A DNA stretch of 64,000 nucleotides from Gonocerus acuteangulatus (Eukaryota > Arthropoda > Insecta > Hemiptera > Coreidae). Made by a program: the position numbers and the translations under genes. Each line of letters begins with the position of its first letter. Position 1 is the first letter of the stretch. Positions 1 to 12,045 of the stretch are shown one piece after another. The notes beneath the pieces are model-generated. The model did no database searches and was not told the DNA's origin. It saw only the letters and a list, made by a program, of their open reading frames with translations. Location of the stretch: contig OX328132.1 in assembly GCA_946811695.1 (NCBI GenBank), positions 129,141,872-129,205,871 on the forward strand, given 5' to 3'.

Positions 1-1420
1 ATTATATGTCATATGTAAGTCTAGATGTTGGTGACATTCCGTTAGTATGAGTTTCACGGTTAGTTAGTTCAATAATGCATACTTTGCATTGAGGTTTTTC
101 TGTTTTAGTCAGTAAGTATTTGTGTGTGTCTAATTTGTTTCTTAATATCTAAAAAGGTACATAAAACTTCTTTTGAGGTTGTGCTTACATATCATGTTTC
201 TAATAGTATGTACACTCATACTGAAAAATTCAGATCAGTACCGCAAACAATACAAATTCAAAAATCTGAATTTATTCATTAGATTAAATAAAAAAAATGT
301 AATACATTAGCAGCTAAATGAATATCTGCAACTGTGCCTTGTATAAAATATTTCTCATTGTAATACAAAGAAGATATATCAAAACGGTATTCGATATTTT
401 ATAAACTAATATTATAAATTACAAGATAAAAAATCAGACCGTCGGAAGGAGTTGATCTGAAACAGTAGTAACATCAAAGTCTCCATCGAAATATTTTCAG
501 AGATATAATTTAGTATAAGTATTTTGGAGTTTAATATTGTTTAAGAAACAAGCAGGTCTAAACTATAGATCCACTAAATATAACCAAAGAAATGACAATT
601 GCCTTAAATTGTACTTGTTTAAATTATTAACTTGACAAATTTCTAAACCTTTGGGCGGGTTGAGTTAAACAACAAGGCCACAGTCATACATCAACATCAA
701 ATTTGAATATTATATAATAATTAGTACTTATAAATACTTATCTAATAAAACATAAAACATAAATAGCACTTTAGATCAAACTTAGATAAATAAATATTAC
801 CATAATAGGAAAACAAACGGAAACTGAATTAAAAAGGGAATAACGAATCTGACACTAAAACGACCAATTTGAACAGAATGACAAGAGAGCTTAACAGTTC
901 TATCGATTGATGAACGATATTTTCAAATAAAATACTTTCTCCAAAGAGGTAAGAATCATTTAAAGTTCCACTCCGAACGGTCAACAATTTATGATGTATC
1001 AATTACAGTTGGGCATAATTATATTTATAAATTTGAATACGAATTAATTCGTATTTTACTTATTTTTAAATACGAATACAAATAAATTAGTATTCATAAG
1101 TGTGAAAATAAATTTATTTGTATTTACATGTGTAAATTGTACTGTGATTATATTCACAAATTGTTCTGTAAATACAAATAAATTTACATTAAAAATTGTA
1201 AATATTCGCAAGAAATTTGAATATTCACACAAGAAACAAGTGAATAAAACAAATATCTCATTAAAATCTACGAATAAAATTTATTCACATTATAATTTGT
1301 AAATATACTAAATAAGTTGTGAATTTTTGTGTATTAACGGTAAATTTGAATAAAATAGAAGACAATTCTGTGTATATGGATTTATAATCCGTCTTTCCAT
1401 CTTTATGTTATAATACAGTC
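1..1420. other. AT-rich intergenic DNA, no gene seen
   Basis: No coding signature was found on either strand. From about 1020 to 1320 the sequence is dense in variants of AATAAATTTATTTGTATTCA, a degenerate local repeat that explains the short reading frame there. Confidence 0.6.
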
Positions 1421-1656
1421 AGGTCCACATAGACATGAACATAAATTCAATCGGGAATAAGGAAACTTAGGCAAAATATGAAAAAATGGTCGAATTGAGC
1501 CCGAACCCTTATTTTAATTCCAGCTGACAGTAAACAACACAAAAAAAAAATAAACAGTAATAAATTAATTGTATTAGAAAAACTTAAACAATCGAGAGGA
1601 ACAAAAGTCAACACACACTAGAAAAAAAAAACAACACATAAATTAACAAATATTTA

Positions 1657-1962
1657 AATTTAGTATTTTGTTGCTCCTCCTTTAGTTCGAATCAGAGCAG
1701 TAAATCTTCCAGGTATAGAATGGAGAAGATTTTATGTAATATTTGGGGCTATTTTATTCCATTCTGCCACTATCAAACTTTTCAAATATTTTTTATTTTC
1801 TGCTTTAAAATATTCTTAATGTTACTCCATTAATGCTTGATTGGGTTACTGTGGAGGGGTATGCAACTGTGGAGGTCCGTTATAGAGCAGCCAGTCTTTC
1901 ACAAGTTGAGCAGTCTACTTCGGGTCATTATCCTGTTGAGTAATCTGTGATTAGTCAGGATT
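1657..1962 (-). pseudogene. Tc1-like transposase, C-terminal fragment
   Basis: Read on the minus strand, QQDNDPK-stop-TAQLVKDW matches the second-aspartate region of Tc1 transposases (usually QQDNDPKHTA). EWNKIAPNIT follows, and the fragment ends RFTALIRTKGGATKY then stop, the usual Tc1 C-terminus. Several in-frame stops make it a dead copy. Its upstream side is cut at about 1962 by the start of the Penelope element. Confidence 0.8.
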
Positions 1963-2000
1963 TGGCTAAGAAAACATTAATACGATTTTTGTAAAACATC

Positions 2001-2053
2001 TGTATTAAGGACGTTTCCACTAATCTTTGGTAGCCTTCGTCAGCTAAAATACA
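2001..2053 (-). ncRNA. Hammerhead-ribozyme-like motif, PLE copy 1
   Basis: On the minus strand the order is TGTATTTTAG, CTGACGA, a degenerate stem II, GAAACGTC, CTTAATACA. CTGACGA fits the hammerhead core CUGANGA, GAAA is intact, and TGTATT/AATACA plus AG/CT can form stem I. Stem II is poorly paired here, so it is probably inactive. Hammerheads in Penelope terminal repeats are established; activity of this copy is not shown. Confidence 0.5.
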
Positions 2054-2156
2054 GAATTAATAAAAGGAAAAAGGTTTACAAGTAAGATAAATGATCAATC
2101 TATACATACAAATCAACTTTTTTTTTTAAAAAATGTTGTTAAAATATGAGAACAAT

Positions 2157-2547
2157 TAGATAGATAGATAGATAGATATTTATTTATTTGTGTAAGATAT
2201 ATCTTGTACAAATAATATCAATATTACACGCTTTGTTTCTTTCCATTTTGAGTCTGGTAAATCCTATAATACTATAACTATTTAACATCAAACGACAATA
2301 TAAATTATGTATAGCTCTAAACTTAATATATTATAATAATTTACATCATTCAAATATAATTTACATTAATAATTTGCATCATTCATATATTTATTTTATT
2401 ACATATGTTATTTATATTTCATCATACATATTCAATCATACATAATACATACATATTACATTCAATCATACATTTATACATTCAATCATACATTTATACA
2501 TTCAATCATACATTTATACATTTATACATTCAATCATACATTTATAC
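2157..2547. repeat. Microsatellite and short tandem repeats
   Basis: A GATA tract starts at about 2157. Three exact copies of the 20-bp unit TTCAATCATACATTTATACA follow at 2461-2520, with partial units either side. Confidence 0.85.
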
Positions 2548-3244
2548 TAAAGCTTACTAAGATTATTTTTATAATTTTTTTACAATTGTTAATATTACCT
2601 TACATTTAACAGTATTGCCAAAATGTGCCAATTAATGTGCGCATCAAATTAGAACAAAAAAACAAAACAAAAAAAAACAACAAAAAATTGAAACTGAAAC
2701 TAAAAGATGGAAACTTGTTCATATTGTGGACCTACTCATTCACATTAAGAGAGTGAAACTTGTTACAGACAGTCTCAATGAATTTATAAAGCCGATTCAA
2801 TTCCTCTATGGTGGTTATATTTAACATATTTTGAATAGCCTGAGAACAATTATGTTGTATGAGAACAATTATGTTGTAACTAAACAGGTAAGTGAACAAT
2901 AGTTGTATATCTAGAACTTAGTTCTAGAAAATCAATAGAAACATAAAAAAAAAACAAATTTTAAATGAGGTATGTACAAGTGAATAGACAGTAATAATAA
3001 TATTAATTAATTTTTATCAGTAAATAAGGTACTGCATACCAATGAAAGTGCCGGGAGGCAGAGAAAGAACAAAGTTAACACTTAAGTAACCATCGTGAAA
3101 ATATACAAGGAAACTCGAATCTTTCAGGGTATATGTAACTGAACAACAACAAGGGGTTGGAGGAGGTCGGTAGGGATCAAAAGAGTTTTATGACAGAAAA
3201 GGAGAAAAAGGTGTTAATGGAAGGAAACCCAAAGGGAATGGGAA

Positions 3245-3543
3245 AATACTAGGTGGGGGGTCGGGAGAGTTTGTGAAATATATTGGCCTAAATAGGAGAA
3301 ATGCCTTGTTTGTCTGTTTTGTAATTTATATTGTTTTTATTTAGGTTAATGTGTACGCATTGAGAGATCTGAAGTCTTCTTTTGTTTCGTTCTGTAGAGA
3401 GAATTTTTGTGTCATCGAAGTTGAATGTTTGTTTTTGAGTGATGGGGTGTTTAGAAAGTGCAGATTTGTCTATTTCTTTGTTAGTGATGGTTCGTTTATG
3501 CTGTGTAAGGCGGGAGTGAATGTCATTTATGGTTTCTCCTATG
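3245..3543 (-). pseudogene. PLE copy 1, GIY-YIG endonuclease C-terminal part
   Basis: The minus strand reads GETINDIHSRLTQHKRTI, then a region ending CVHINLNKNNINYKTD, colinear with the better preserved PLE at 24945-25322 (GETKNYIHSRITQHKRTI and CVHINLNPNNINYKTD). An in-frame stop follows in SPI-stop-ANIFHKLS. The domain's N-terminal half continues at 5526 beyond the 3544-5525 insertion. Confidence 0.8.
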
Positions 3544-4623
3544 GGTAAATGTGAAGACGAGGGTTCTTGGCACCGATTATTTTGAAATTTTGCACTATAT
3601 CGTATTTTGATGCACTAAACACGACTCTGTAAAGAAGAAGAAAAAAAAAAAAGAAAAAAAAAACGCTCTCAACTAGAAAAGAAGTTATGAAGCACTAAAG
3701 CGGCCCCTACACGGTCAGTAATATTGACATTATCAGTAATGTCATTACTATTCAACTCTCGTCATTCCATATCATCATTACAATATACACCTTACACCGT
3801 CATTCCACGGATCATTTTTAATGTCATTACTTTTCTTCAGTATGCATTGTGATCTCCGTGACAGAAGCGTTTTGTTGATAATGGAACCTCGCAAAGTTGC
3901 CTGTGTAGCTGTAATTGCGACACTAGCCACATGTAAAATGTATGTGAAACGTTCGTAAAGGCCCTAATATGACACATATCCTTCCAATCGGGGCGTTTCC
4001 AAGTGTTCTGGGACCGAGGTTATGTGCAAAAAAGTTTGCATTTTATTTTTATTTGGATAACCATTTTTCGCAAGTACCTTTTGAGATAATACAATAGTCA
4101 TTTATATGGTTAGAAAAAGGAGTCCTTCTTCTTTTGAAAGATTTCAATGACGTAAAAATCGGATTATCTCAAGGGGAGATATTGAATTTCAAAACGTCAC
4201 ATTACTTTTTCGCTTACAAATTTTTATTCTCTTCCAGACTGGGAAAAATCACTATTTTTTGTTTTCAATATTATTCACCACGTTAGGGTTTCTACTATTA
4301 TTTTTAATGTAAAAAAATGTATAATACTAGTTTGCTTGAAAACGTAAGCATATTTTTGAATATATTTGACGAAATATAAATTATAGTTTAACGATTATAT
4401 TTTCTTCTAATCTACTCTATAAGACAAATGAATTGGTAAAAGAATCACGTCAACATTATTTTCTAAAGTCGATATAAAAAATAAAGCACTTTCAACCTAT
4501 TTTATATCGTCGATACAAATGCAAAGTAACGAATGTGAAAAGTTGTTGGTCCCTTATAGATGATTTTATATATATTTTATTCTATGATATATTTTAATTA
4601 GACTTAATGCGGATTCGTTACTT

Positions 4624-4673
<50 letters not shown>

Positions 4674-5392
4674 CATAACTATAATGTTACCAAGGTAGAG
4701 TCATACATTTCAATTCATCTTATTTTTTGCCCTTTCTACTCAATCTAGTTTAACCTTTACATCTCTTTCACCTAGTTACAGCTCAAGATAGACTGAGTAA
4801 TGACGGATGTAGCGCTCCCTACACCATCATTACTAATGACAGTATCCCCTCCACTTTCAGTAATGATGAAGCCGAGATCAGAAAATCCGGATTCACATAA
4901 TTACTGTTCTTCATTCCAACTTTGTCCACCTTACACTTTCATTATTACTGTCATTTTGATAAGGTAATGTCATTATTACTGACCGTGGTAGGGGCCGCTT
5001 AAAGTTCACTGTTATAGATGTTATAAAAGTTGGCGTAAACATCGTATTAATAAACATGCATATTAAGAAGAATGTTTAGGACGACTTTTGGGTAGCTATA
5101 CGTTTCCGCTCGCTACCCTCGGCCAAGAAGATATCAAAACTCTAGTCAATCCAACTCGCTGTTATGGATAGAATTCCGATTTTATGGAGGTTATAAATAA
5201 TACCAACAAGGATGAGGATATAAATAGTTTATCAACATTTCAAACGAGAGTTCTTTGTTTCCCAATGTTACATTTCTGCGCATGCGCATGTTTACAAATA
5301 CGCTGTTTACGCCAACTTTAACCTCAATAACAGTGAACTTTAGTGCTTAATAACTTCTTTCCTAGTTGAGAGCGAGTTTTTTTTTTTTTTTT

Positions 5393-5440
<48 letters not shown>

Positions 5441-5525
5441 GGATTCGTGTTTAGTGCATCAAAATACGATTTAGTGCAAAATTTCAAAATAATCAGTGCC
5501 TAGAACCCTCGTCTTCACATTTACC
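3544..5525. mobile_element. Foldback DNA element with 8-bp target duplication (hAT-like)
   Basis: The ends are inverted: GGTAAATGTGAAGACGAGGG at 3544 and its reverse complement ending at 5525. They extend inward as arms of roughly 170 bp containing GATGCACTAAACACG on both sides. CTCCTATG directly precedes (3536-3543) and follows (5526-5533) the element, an 8-bp target duplication within PLE coding sequence. Eight-base duplications fit hAT elements. No transposase was recognised. A long poly(T) lies in the right arm (5380-5438). Confidence 0.85.
3699..4999. mobile_element. Harbinger-like element nested in the foldback element
   Basis: Terminal inverted repeats begin AGCGGCCCCTACACGGTCAG on the left, and read AGCGGCCCCTACCACGGTCA inward from the right. 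TAA flanks both sides (3696-3698 and 5000-5002). The empty-site sequence CACTAAAGTTCAC can be rebuilt and resembles the sister foldback copy near 16935. A 3-bp TAA duplication with a G/C-rich end is typical of PIF/Harbinger elements. There is a (TA)n tract at about 4629-4672 and no transposase. Confidence 0.8.
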
Positions 5526-5672
5526 CTCCTATGTATACACCATTACAGGAAGGGGCTTGGTGAACACAACGGGTGGTTTGGTCAAAACGGATGAGATCTT
5601 TAAGTTTAGTATAGAAGGTTTTCAGTTTGTTAATGGTTTTCAAACCAAAATTTAGGGATGGGTGGGCTTTTT
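5526..5672 (-). pseudogene. PLE copy 1, middle block around the GIY-YIG start
   Basis: This block continues the PLE across the 3544-5525 insertion. On the minus strand it covers the linker before GIY-YIG and the start of that domain, matching 24470-24620. It stops in a T-run at about 5668-5672, where element X begins. Confidence 0.7.
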
Positions 5673-6709
5673 AGCGCGGTTCCTCCCTCCCTTCATTAGG
5701 AGGAACCCCGCTTATAAGGTTGATCTCATGAAACAATCCGGAAGTGCCGAAATTTCCGCGTTTCAGAACCCCTAGAGACCGAAAATAACGGTGGTTCAAA
5801 TTTGTATATATATATTTGTCTGTTCGCGGATTTCTGGCTTCCCTGATGGTCCGATTTTGATGAAATTTGGTACAAAAATCCGTCGTCCAATTTGAAAGGC
5901 TAAGTTCGTTAACCAGCAGAATCCGCCCCCTGGAAGATGGCGTTTGGGGGGAAATTCGCGCAAAAAAAATCGTAACACTTACGTTTTTAAGTTCATAAGC
6001 TTGTAAGTACTCGTTTTATAGGCTTCTTGTGCTAGGAAAACGAATGAAACCATTTTCAAGGCGATAGTTTTAACCGTTTTCAAGAAAATTGGAAAAATAG
6101 TTTTTGAATACCGTTTTTGGTTTGGGTACTTAGATTCATGGGATTCAGTTGAAACATTTTCTGCATGTTCTACATTCATTAAAACTAATATGTTTTAATT
6201 TGTGTTACGTTTGGAGTTAAGGAAGGGATAGAATAAAATATTTTATTAACAGACATAAAAAGTTTTAGTAACTTTGTTTACTTTCCTTAATATCTCGAAA
6301 AAGGTTGAGAATCTTGCGAAACGGAAGAATACCATTAGAAAGCTTATTAAATTCTCTAAAAAAAAGGTTCTAATAAAAGTTTTGATTAGGCGATGTCAAT
6401 CGGAGAAATAAGTGCTTAAAACTTTAAAGTAATTCATTTCGCTTATTCGAACTGTTCTTTTTGTCTGTTTTGATTCCTTGTTATTTTTTAACTGCTTATA
6501 GTTGGGTAATGTATTTGATAATAAATCAGGTTAAGAAAAATAAGAAAAACAATTTAATCTTAGAGATATGGATACCAAGATATAGCTTTTCAAATGCCTA
6601 GCGGGGTCCTTCTAGGGCGGGGACACATCCAGGTAAGATCGTAAATAAGACCTTTCTTGAAAGTAAAGATGGAACTGTCAGCTTTGGTCCTCCTCTGCCT
6701 CCCGGCACT

Positions 6710-6760
6710 TTCATTGCTGACGAAGGCTACCAATGAGTAGCCAAAACGTCCTAAATATAG
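6710..6760 (+). ncRNA. Hammerhead-like motif, decayed (X composite, left arm)
   Basis: CTGACGA at 6717-6723 is followed by a good stem II (GGCTACC/GTAGCC), then AAAACGTCC. The first base of the conserved GAAA is A instead of G, which should abolish cleavage. The mirror copy is at 10621-10672. Confidence 0.5.
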
Positions 6761-6779
6761 ATTTTTTTAATTTTTGTCT

Positions 6780-6781
<2 letters not shown>

Positions 6782-6832
<51 letters not shown>

Positions 6833-6866
6833 TGCATCTGCTGCCGAGGCCATTAGCACACGTCTA
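6782..6866 (-). repeat. SINE 3-prime fragment with poly(A) tail
   Basis: A 50-base T-run (6782-6831) is followed by GTGCATCTGCTGCCGAGGCC and ATTAGCACACG. On the minus strand this matches the 3' end of the SINE at 10029-10253 (GGCGCTAATGACCTAGATG then A-tail). Confidence 0.55.
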
Positions 6867-7609
6867 TTTCCCTAATTTTTTATTTTTGTAATTGCTTATA
6901 TTAGGAAAATCTATTTGTCTGTAAAACTGGATACGTAAAATGAGAACCATTTTTCTGTTGATAGAAATAGATGACCTGAGAGGCTACTGTCTAGGGACCT
7001 GGCTTACCTAGGGGTAGCGCTTGCTACGACGTTATATTTTATTTAACGGTTTTAAATTAAGTATTTAACTAAAACTTTTTAAAATTAAATATTTAACTTT
7101 TTTTAATTAACGTAAAAGAAATGAAAAAAACTCCGAATCGCAGGAACTGCGTCTTCTTAGCGCGGATCCGTTTATATCCTCCCCCCTATATAAGCCCATT
7201 CATGTTTATATGGTGTATTGATTTATAGAGCTTTGCTTTAGAATGAGAGCCGGATTGTGTAATTTCCGCTTCTGTGTCCCTGACGCCTTAATATAGCTTT
7301 TATTCTTGATGTTCGAGTAGATGTTGACAATTTTCACGAGATACATAAAAAAAATAAGTTTATTTCTATTCTAAGCTTTTCAAATGACACTAAAGATATT
7401 AACGGAACCGTGCTAAGATGATGCAGTTCCTGCGAGTCGGACATATTTTGGTTTGGGTACTTACAATCATGGGATTCAGTTGAAACATTTTTTGCATGTT
7501 TGAATTTCATCAAAACTAACATGTTAATCTTTTGGTTACGTTTGGAGTTAATGAAGGGTTAGAATAAAATATTTTATGAACAGACATGAAAAGTTTTGGG
7601 AACTTCGTA

Positions 7610-8790
7610 TACTTTCATTAATATCTCGAACAAGGTTGGGAAATTTTGATAAGTGTATAGAAACTATTTGAAAGCTTTCTAAATTTTCTACAAAAAAGAT
7701 TCTAAAGCAATTTTTGATTAGGTGATGTCAATCGAAGAAATAAGTGCTTAAAACTTCAAATACGTGTGTTTAGTTCTTATGAACGGGTTTTTGTCGTTCT
7801 TTTGGTAATTTTTGTCTCTTTTCCTTAGTTTTTTATTGCTTTTTATTTTTGTAATTTATTATGTTGTATTTGTAAGGAAAATGTATTTGTGTGTAAAACA
7901 GTATAGGTAAAATGAGACCAATTTTCTGTTGCTAAAAATAATGAAAAGTTTTGGTAACTTCATATATTTTCATTATTATCTCGAAAACGGTTGAAAATCT
8001 TGCGAAGCGAAAGGTTACCATTCGAAAGCTTACTAAATGGTCTACAAAAAAGGTTCCAAACAAAGTTTTGAATAAGCGATGTCAATCGGAGAAATAAGTG
8101 CTTAAATTTTGAAGTAATTGATTTCGTTTATTCGAACGGTTCTTTTTGTCTGTTTTTATTCCTTGTTATTTTTTAATTGCTTAAAGTTGGATAATGTATT
8201 TGACAATAAAACACATTAATTAAAATAAGAAAAACAATTCATTGTTAGAAATATATCAGGCTGTACCGTATTAAATGTCAGTTTTGGATTTGCCGATTTC
8301 GTTCAAATGCCTTGAAACTGTCGAGGCTCCTACTACGAGTTCTTAGGCATATTCCCTAGTGTTTGCAATTGCTTATAGTAGTCAAATGTATTTGCCAATA
8401 AAACAGGATAAGTGTAATTAGAAACAATATTTTATTTTTGCGGAATCTTGGGATTCTCAGATGCCGTGTGAATATCTATTAGGCCCCATTCGTATATTTT
8501 CCTTAATATCTCAAAAAGGGATAGGAAATCGTGGCAAGTTAAATGTAACAGTTCGAAAGCTTACTAAATTCTCTACAAAAAATGTTTTGTAGAAATGTTT
8601 GATGGGGTCGTCACATTAGGAGAAATAAGTGCTTAAGACTTAGTTAGTTAGTTTTGTTTATTTAAACGGATCTATTTGTGTGTTTCCCGCAGTTTTTTTC
8701 ACTGCTCGTTATTTTTGTACTTGCTTAGAGCAGTCAAATGTATTTGTCAGTAAACAGGATACGTATAATTAGAAGGAATATTTTGTTTGT
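7610..8790 (+). repeat. Tandem X monomers
   Basis: Three successive diverged monomers each carry TATCTCGAAAA-type, CGAAAGCTTACTAAAT-type and GTCAATCGGAGAAATAAG blocks. Block copies fall near 7720, 8080 and 8610, and also near 6400, 10980, 15270, 15800, 43175, 43640, 56130 and 60270. They are diverged, so the expansion is not recent. Confidence 0.7.
8270..8345 (-). pseudogene. Transposase-like helix-turn-helix relic (mariner type?)
   Basis: The minus strand reads EYA-stop-ELVVGASTVSRHLNEIGKSKT. A copy at about 42895-42985 on the plus strand is similar without the internal stop. The pattern AKELGV-STVSRHL-IGK resembles the second helix-turn-helix of mariner transposases. No catalytic domain is attached. 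It may be a remnant of the autonomous parent or an unrelated insertion. Confidence 0.4.
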
Positions 8791-9344
8791 TAGAATTCGA
8801 AGATGCCGTATGAATTTCTAGATTACTGTACTGGTGTTGATGTCGTTCTTGAGAATTGTTCTTGATATTCCATATTTTCATCTGTTACCGATAGTTTTCT
8901 TATTGATTATAGAATATAATTCTATTTTGCTATAAAACAGGATACGTAAAATTAGTAACAATATTTCGGAGATTTCTGAACGAAATGCCTTGTAAGATTT
9001 TCTACCACCACGAACGGCGTTTTTCCTCTATTTACCTCACATTTTAATTGGTTGCTGTTTTTAACTCGTTTCCTGCTCCACTCCACAGATAGGAAACACG
9101 CTTCTGACGTCGACCCAATGACGTAATCCGAAGTGCCTAATAAATGATTTCACGTTTTAGAACAGGTAGATATCGAAAATAGCTGTGCTTCATATTAGAA
9201 TCTATTGTTGAGTAATTATATGAATCTTTGGATAATAATTCCAATAGTTAAAATTATAACTAAATTGGAAAATATGTATTTAATAGAACTCATTAAACCT
9301 TTTACAGAGAACTCTATTTTTTATTTTAATTTTCTTGATCAACA

Positions 9345-9640
9345 GGTCTTTGCATATATTTGAAAACTCTGCTGATAAAACCTCTATATCGGTTTTGTTT
9401 GATTCAATAATAAGAAATCCTTTTTTCAATGATTTTATGTTTTTAGGCCTATCTATAATTCCTGCGGGTTAATATGTTTTTTAAATTGAAGCTTTAAAGC
9501 CTCAACAGGAATATTTGTGTAATCACCCTTCACAGTTAATTTATTTGAATCATGAGTGACCGTTTTTGTGTTACAACTAACAATCTTTAAAAACGAAGTT
9601 TGACGATCCTTGTTATTGTTATTTTCCTTCTGTTTGACCG
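9345..9640 (-). pseudogene. LINE ORF1 (gag-like) relic
   Basis: The minus strand reads FLKIVSCNTKTVTH, KLTVKGDYTNIPVEALKLQF, then after a frameshift RPKNIKSLKKGFLIIESNKT. This resembles the RNA-binding region of Jockey/CR1-type ORF1 proteins (a short strand motif, then a K-x-G-hydrophobic segment). It is shifted and lacks zinc knuckles. Family assignment is by pattern only. Confidence 0.45.
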
Positions 9641-10028
9641 AGATTTTCTATTCATAATCTAATTCTCCTTGAATTTTTGGACTAGATCAAGAACCTATTT
9701 TAAGCACTCATAAATTCCTTAATTTAATTGAGGAAGTTTATCAAGCTTGATATAATCCCTTTTGGGTTAAAACGGGTGGTCTATACCGAGTCCTTTGTTT
9801 GTAAATACAAAGAGCTTTCTGAGTAACGGTAAAGGGCAGTAAAAGTATATGACTTTACCTGGAACCAAACCCTGCATGCCCTTTTCGTAGTTGTTTAGCT
9901 CACATTTTAATGGGTTGTTGTTTTCTTTTAATTGCATTTATTTGTAGAATTAGTATTACTGTAGAAGAAATCAAGAAAAATAGAAATATTTTGATATTTG
10001 TTTTGATATTTGAAATACCTATTTGTAG

Positions 10029-10190
10029 GGGTCTCCCGTGGTCTAATGGCTAGCGCCTTGGATTCATAAGCGGGAGATGGTGGGTTCGATTCCCAACCTC
10101 CGGCAGGAATTTTATCATCCCACGGCTCGCTGGTGAAATTCCTCGCTACACCCTGGATGTCGGCGCTAATGACCTAGATGTAGATGTGCC

Positions 10191-10253
<63 letters not shown>
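10029..10253 (+). repeat. tRNA-derived SINE, full length, with target duplication
   Basis: The head is tRNA-like, with an A box in GTCTAATGGCTAGCGCC and a B box in GGTTCGATTCC. A body of about 90 bp and a tail of about 60 A follow. CTATTTGTAG occurs just before (10019-10028) and just after the tail (10254-10263), a 10-bp duplication proving retroposition. Confidence 0.9.
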
Positions 10254-10255
<2 letters not shown>

Positions 10256-10620
10256 ATTTGTAGCAGTTGGGCTGGCCAACCTGTGGTGGATGCCATTCCA
10301 GGTATAAGGGTACGCTTCCCCTTGATAACGGGCCCTTTGTTTACGGGGGAAAGGTTGAACCAAAATAAAAACGGTTTCTATTTCAATCTTCCCAAATGAC
10401 ACTAGGGATAAAAAAAGTCCGACTCGCAGGAACTGCATCATCTTAGCGCGGTTCCGTTCTTATCTCCAGACTCATTAAAAATTATTAAAATAGAAGATTA
10501 TTTTGGGTCCATATTTCTAGAAAGCATGAAGATTAGATAGTTAGCCGTCGAGGTGATAAGTAAAGATGGAATGGTTGGGATTCGGCTAAAGAAACCTCAA
10601 AACGATTTTTGTTAAAAAAT

Positions 10621-10672
10621 CTATATTTAGGACGTTTTGGCTACTCATTGGTAGCCTTCGTCAGCAATGAAA
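10621..10672 (-). ncRNA. Hammerhead-like motif, decayed (X composite, right arm)
   Basis: This is the mirror image of 6710-6760, with CTGACGA, paired stem II and AAAACGTCC instead of GAAACGTC. It supports the inverted-arm structure of the composite. Confidence 0.5.
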
Positions 10673-11568
10673 GTGCCAGAGGAGGAGGCAGAGGAGGACC
10701 AAAGTTGACAGTTCCATGTTTACTTTCAAGAAAGGTCTTATTTACGATCTTACCTGGATGGGTCCCCGCCCTAGGAAGGACCCCGCTAGGCATTTGAAAA
10801 GCTATATCTTGGAAATCCATATCTCTAAGATTAAATTGTTTTTCTTATTTTTCTTAACCAGATTTATTATCAAATACATTATCCAACTATAAGCAGTTCA
10901 AAAATAACAAGGAATAAAAACAGACAAAAAGAACAGTTCGAATAAGCGAAATCAATTACTTTAAAGTTTTAAGCACTTATGTCTCCGATTGATATCGTCT
11001 AATCAAAACTTTCATTAGAACCTTTTTTTTAGAGCATTTAGTAAGCTTTCTAATGGTATCCTTTCGTTTCCCAAGATTCTCAACCTTTTTCGAAATATTA
11101 AGGAAAGTATACAAAGTTACCAAAACTTTTTATGTCTGTTAATAAAATATTTTATTCTAACCCTTCCTTAACTCCAAACGTAACACAAATATCAACATAT
11201 TAGTTTTAATGAAAGTAGAACATGCAGAAAATGTTTCAATTGAATCCCATGATTCTAAGTACCCAAACCAAAAACGGTATTCAAAAACTATTTTTCCAAT
11301 TTTCTCGAAAACGGTTAAAGCTATCGCCTTGAAAATGGTTTCATTCGTTTTCCTAGCCCAAGAAGCCTATAAAACGAGTACTTACAAGCTTATGAACTCA
11401 AAAACGTAAGCGTTACGATTTTTTTTGCGCGAATTTCGCCCCAAACGCCATCTTCCAGTGGGCAGATTCTTCTGGTTAACGAACTTGACCTTTTAAATTG
11501 GACGACCAATTTTTGTACCAAATTTCATCACAATCGGACCATTAGGGAAGCCAGAAATGAGCGAACAG

Positions 11569-11573
<5 letters not shown>

Positions 11574-11649
<76 letters not shown>

Positions 11650-11708
11650 AATATATACATATATATATATATAAATATATACGTATATATATACATATAT
11701 ATATATAT
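11574..11708. repeat. (TA)n microsatellite inside element X
   Basis: A TA-rich tract with occasional AC/GT interruptions, at a fixed place in X between the block ending CAAATTTGTATA and the block starting TTTGTCTGTTCG. Confidence 0.9.
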
Positions 11709-11892
11709 ACAAATTTGAACCACCGTTATTTTCGGTCTCTAGGGGTTCTGAAACGCGAAATTTTCTAGTCGGCACTTCCGGATTGTTTCATTGTATCAAC
11801 CTTATAAGCGGGGTTCCTCCCTATGGGGGAGGGAGGAACCGCGCTAAAAACTGAACCGCGCTAAGATGACGCAGTTCCTGCGGGTCGGACTT

Positions 11893-12045
11893 TTTTTAAT
11901 GGTCTTCGTAAGTTTTTCAGTCAGTCCAGGTGTAAATGGCAGGGATCGGGACATTTAGGAACTGCTAGTTAGGGCAGAATTGGGAGAAGTATTTATATTT
12001 TTATCATGGAAGGATGCATGGGATTAGGAGAGGACCCTGCGAAGG
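11893..12045 (-). pseudogene. PLE copy 1, upstream block
   Basis: This block resumes the PLE after element X, in GTTTTTCAGTCAGTCCAGG, matching 24625-24650. It runs to about 12045, where Tc1 transposase sequence resumes. Confidence 0.65.

Larger units (their letters stand above)
5673..11890. mobile_element. Element X composite a (6.2 kb, palindromic)
   Basis: The left end is AGCGCGGTTCCTCCCTCC, forming a hairpin with GGAGGAACC. The right end is CCGCGCTAAGATGACGCAG followed by TTCCTGCGGGTCGGAC. TTTTT precedes and TTTTTTT follows, so it sits in the T-run of the interrupted PLE. Left (5673-6760) and right (10610-11855) arms are inverted copies, each with a PLE-type end. The interior holds tandem X monomers, a SINE and a LINE relic. 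No intact gene was seen. The shape resembles Helentron-associated elements; that class is inferred. Confidence 0.6.
1963..12045 (-). mobile_element. Penelope-like element copy 1, interrupted by nested insertions
   Basis: The minus-strand PLE is readable in three blocks: about 1963-3543, 5526-5672 and 11891-12045. Laid end to end, these follow the better preserved PLE at 23.5-26 kb: terminal repeat, GIY-YIG region, linker, then the region after the reverse transcriptase. The gaps are a foldback element with an 8-bp target duplication (3544-5525) and an element X composite (5673-11890). The reverse transcriptase proper is missing, so the copy is 5' truncated. Confidence 0.75.

Noticed and set aside
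1102..1302. 66-codon reading frame
   Set aside because: Lies in degenerate ATT/AAATTTGTATTC repeats; composition explains it and no motif is seen.
10166..10441. Frames across the A-tail with poly-lysine or poly-phenylalanine
   Set aside because: They are translations of the SINE poly(A) tail.
11493..11775. Tyr-Ile repeat proteins
   Set aside because: Translations of (TA)n; the same applies at 12990-13269, 14474-14842, 22910-23208, 44084-44575, 47345-47527, 51616-51889, 52017-52211, 56232-56426 and 63745-63975.
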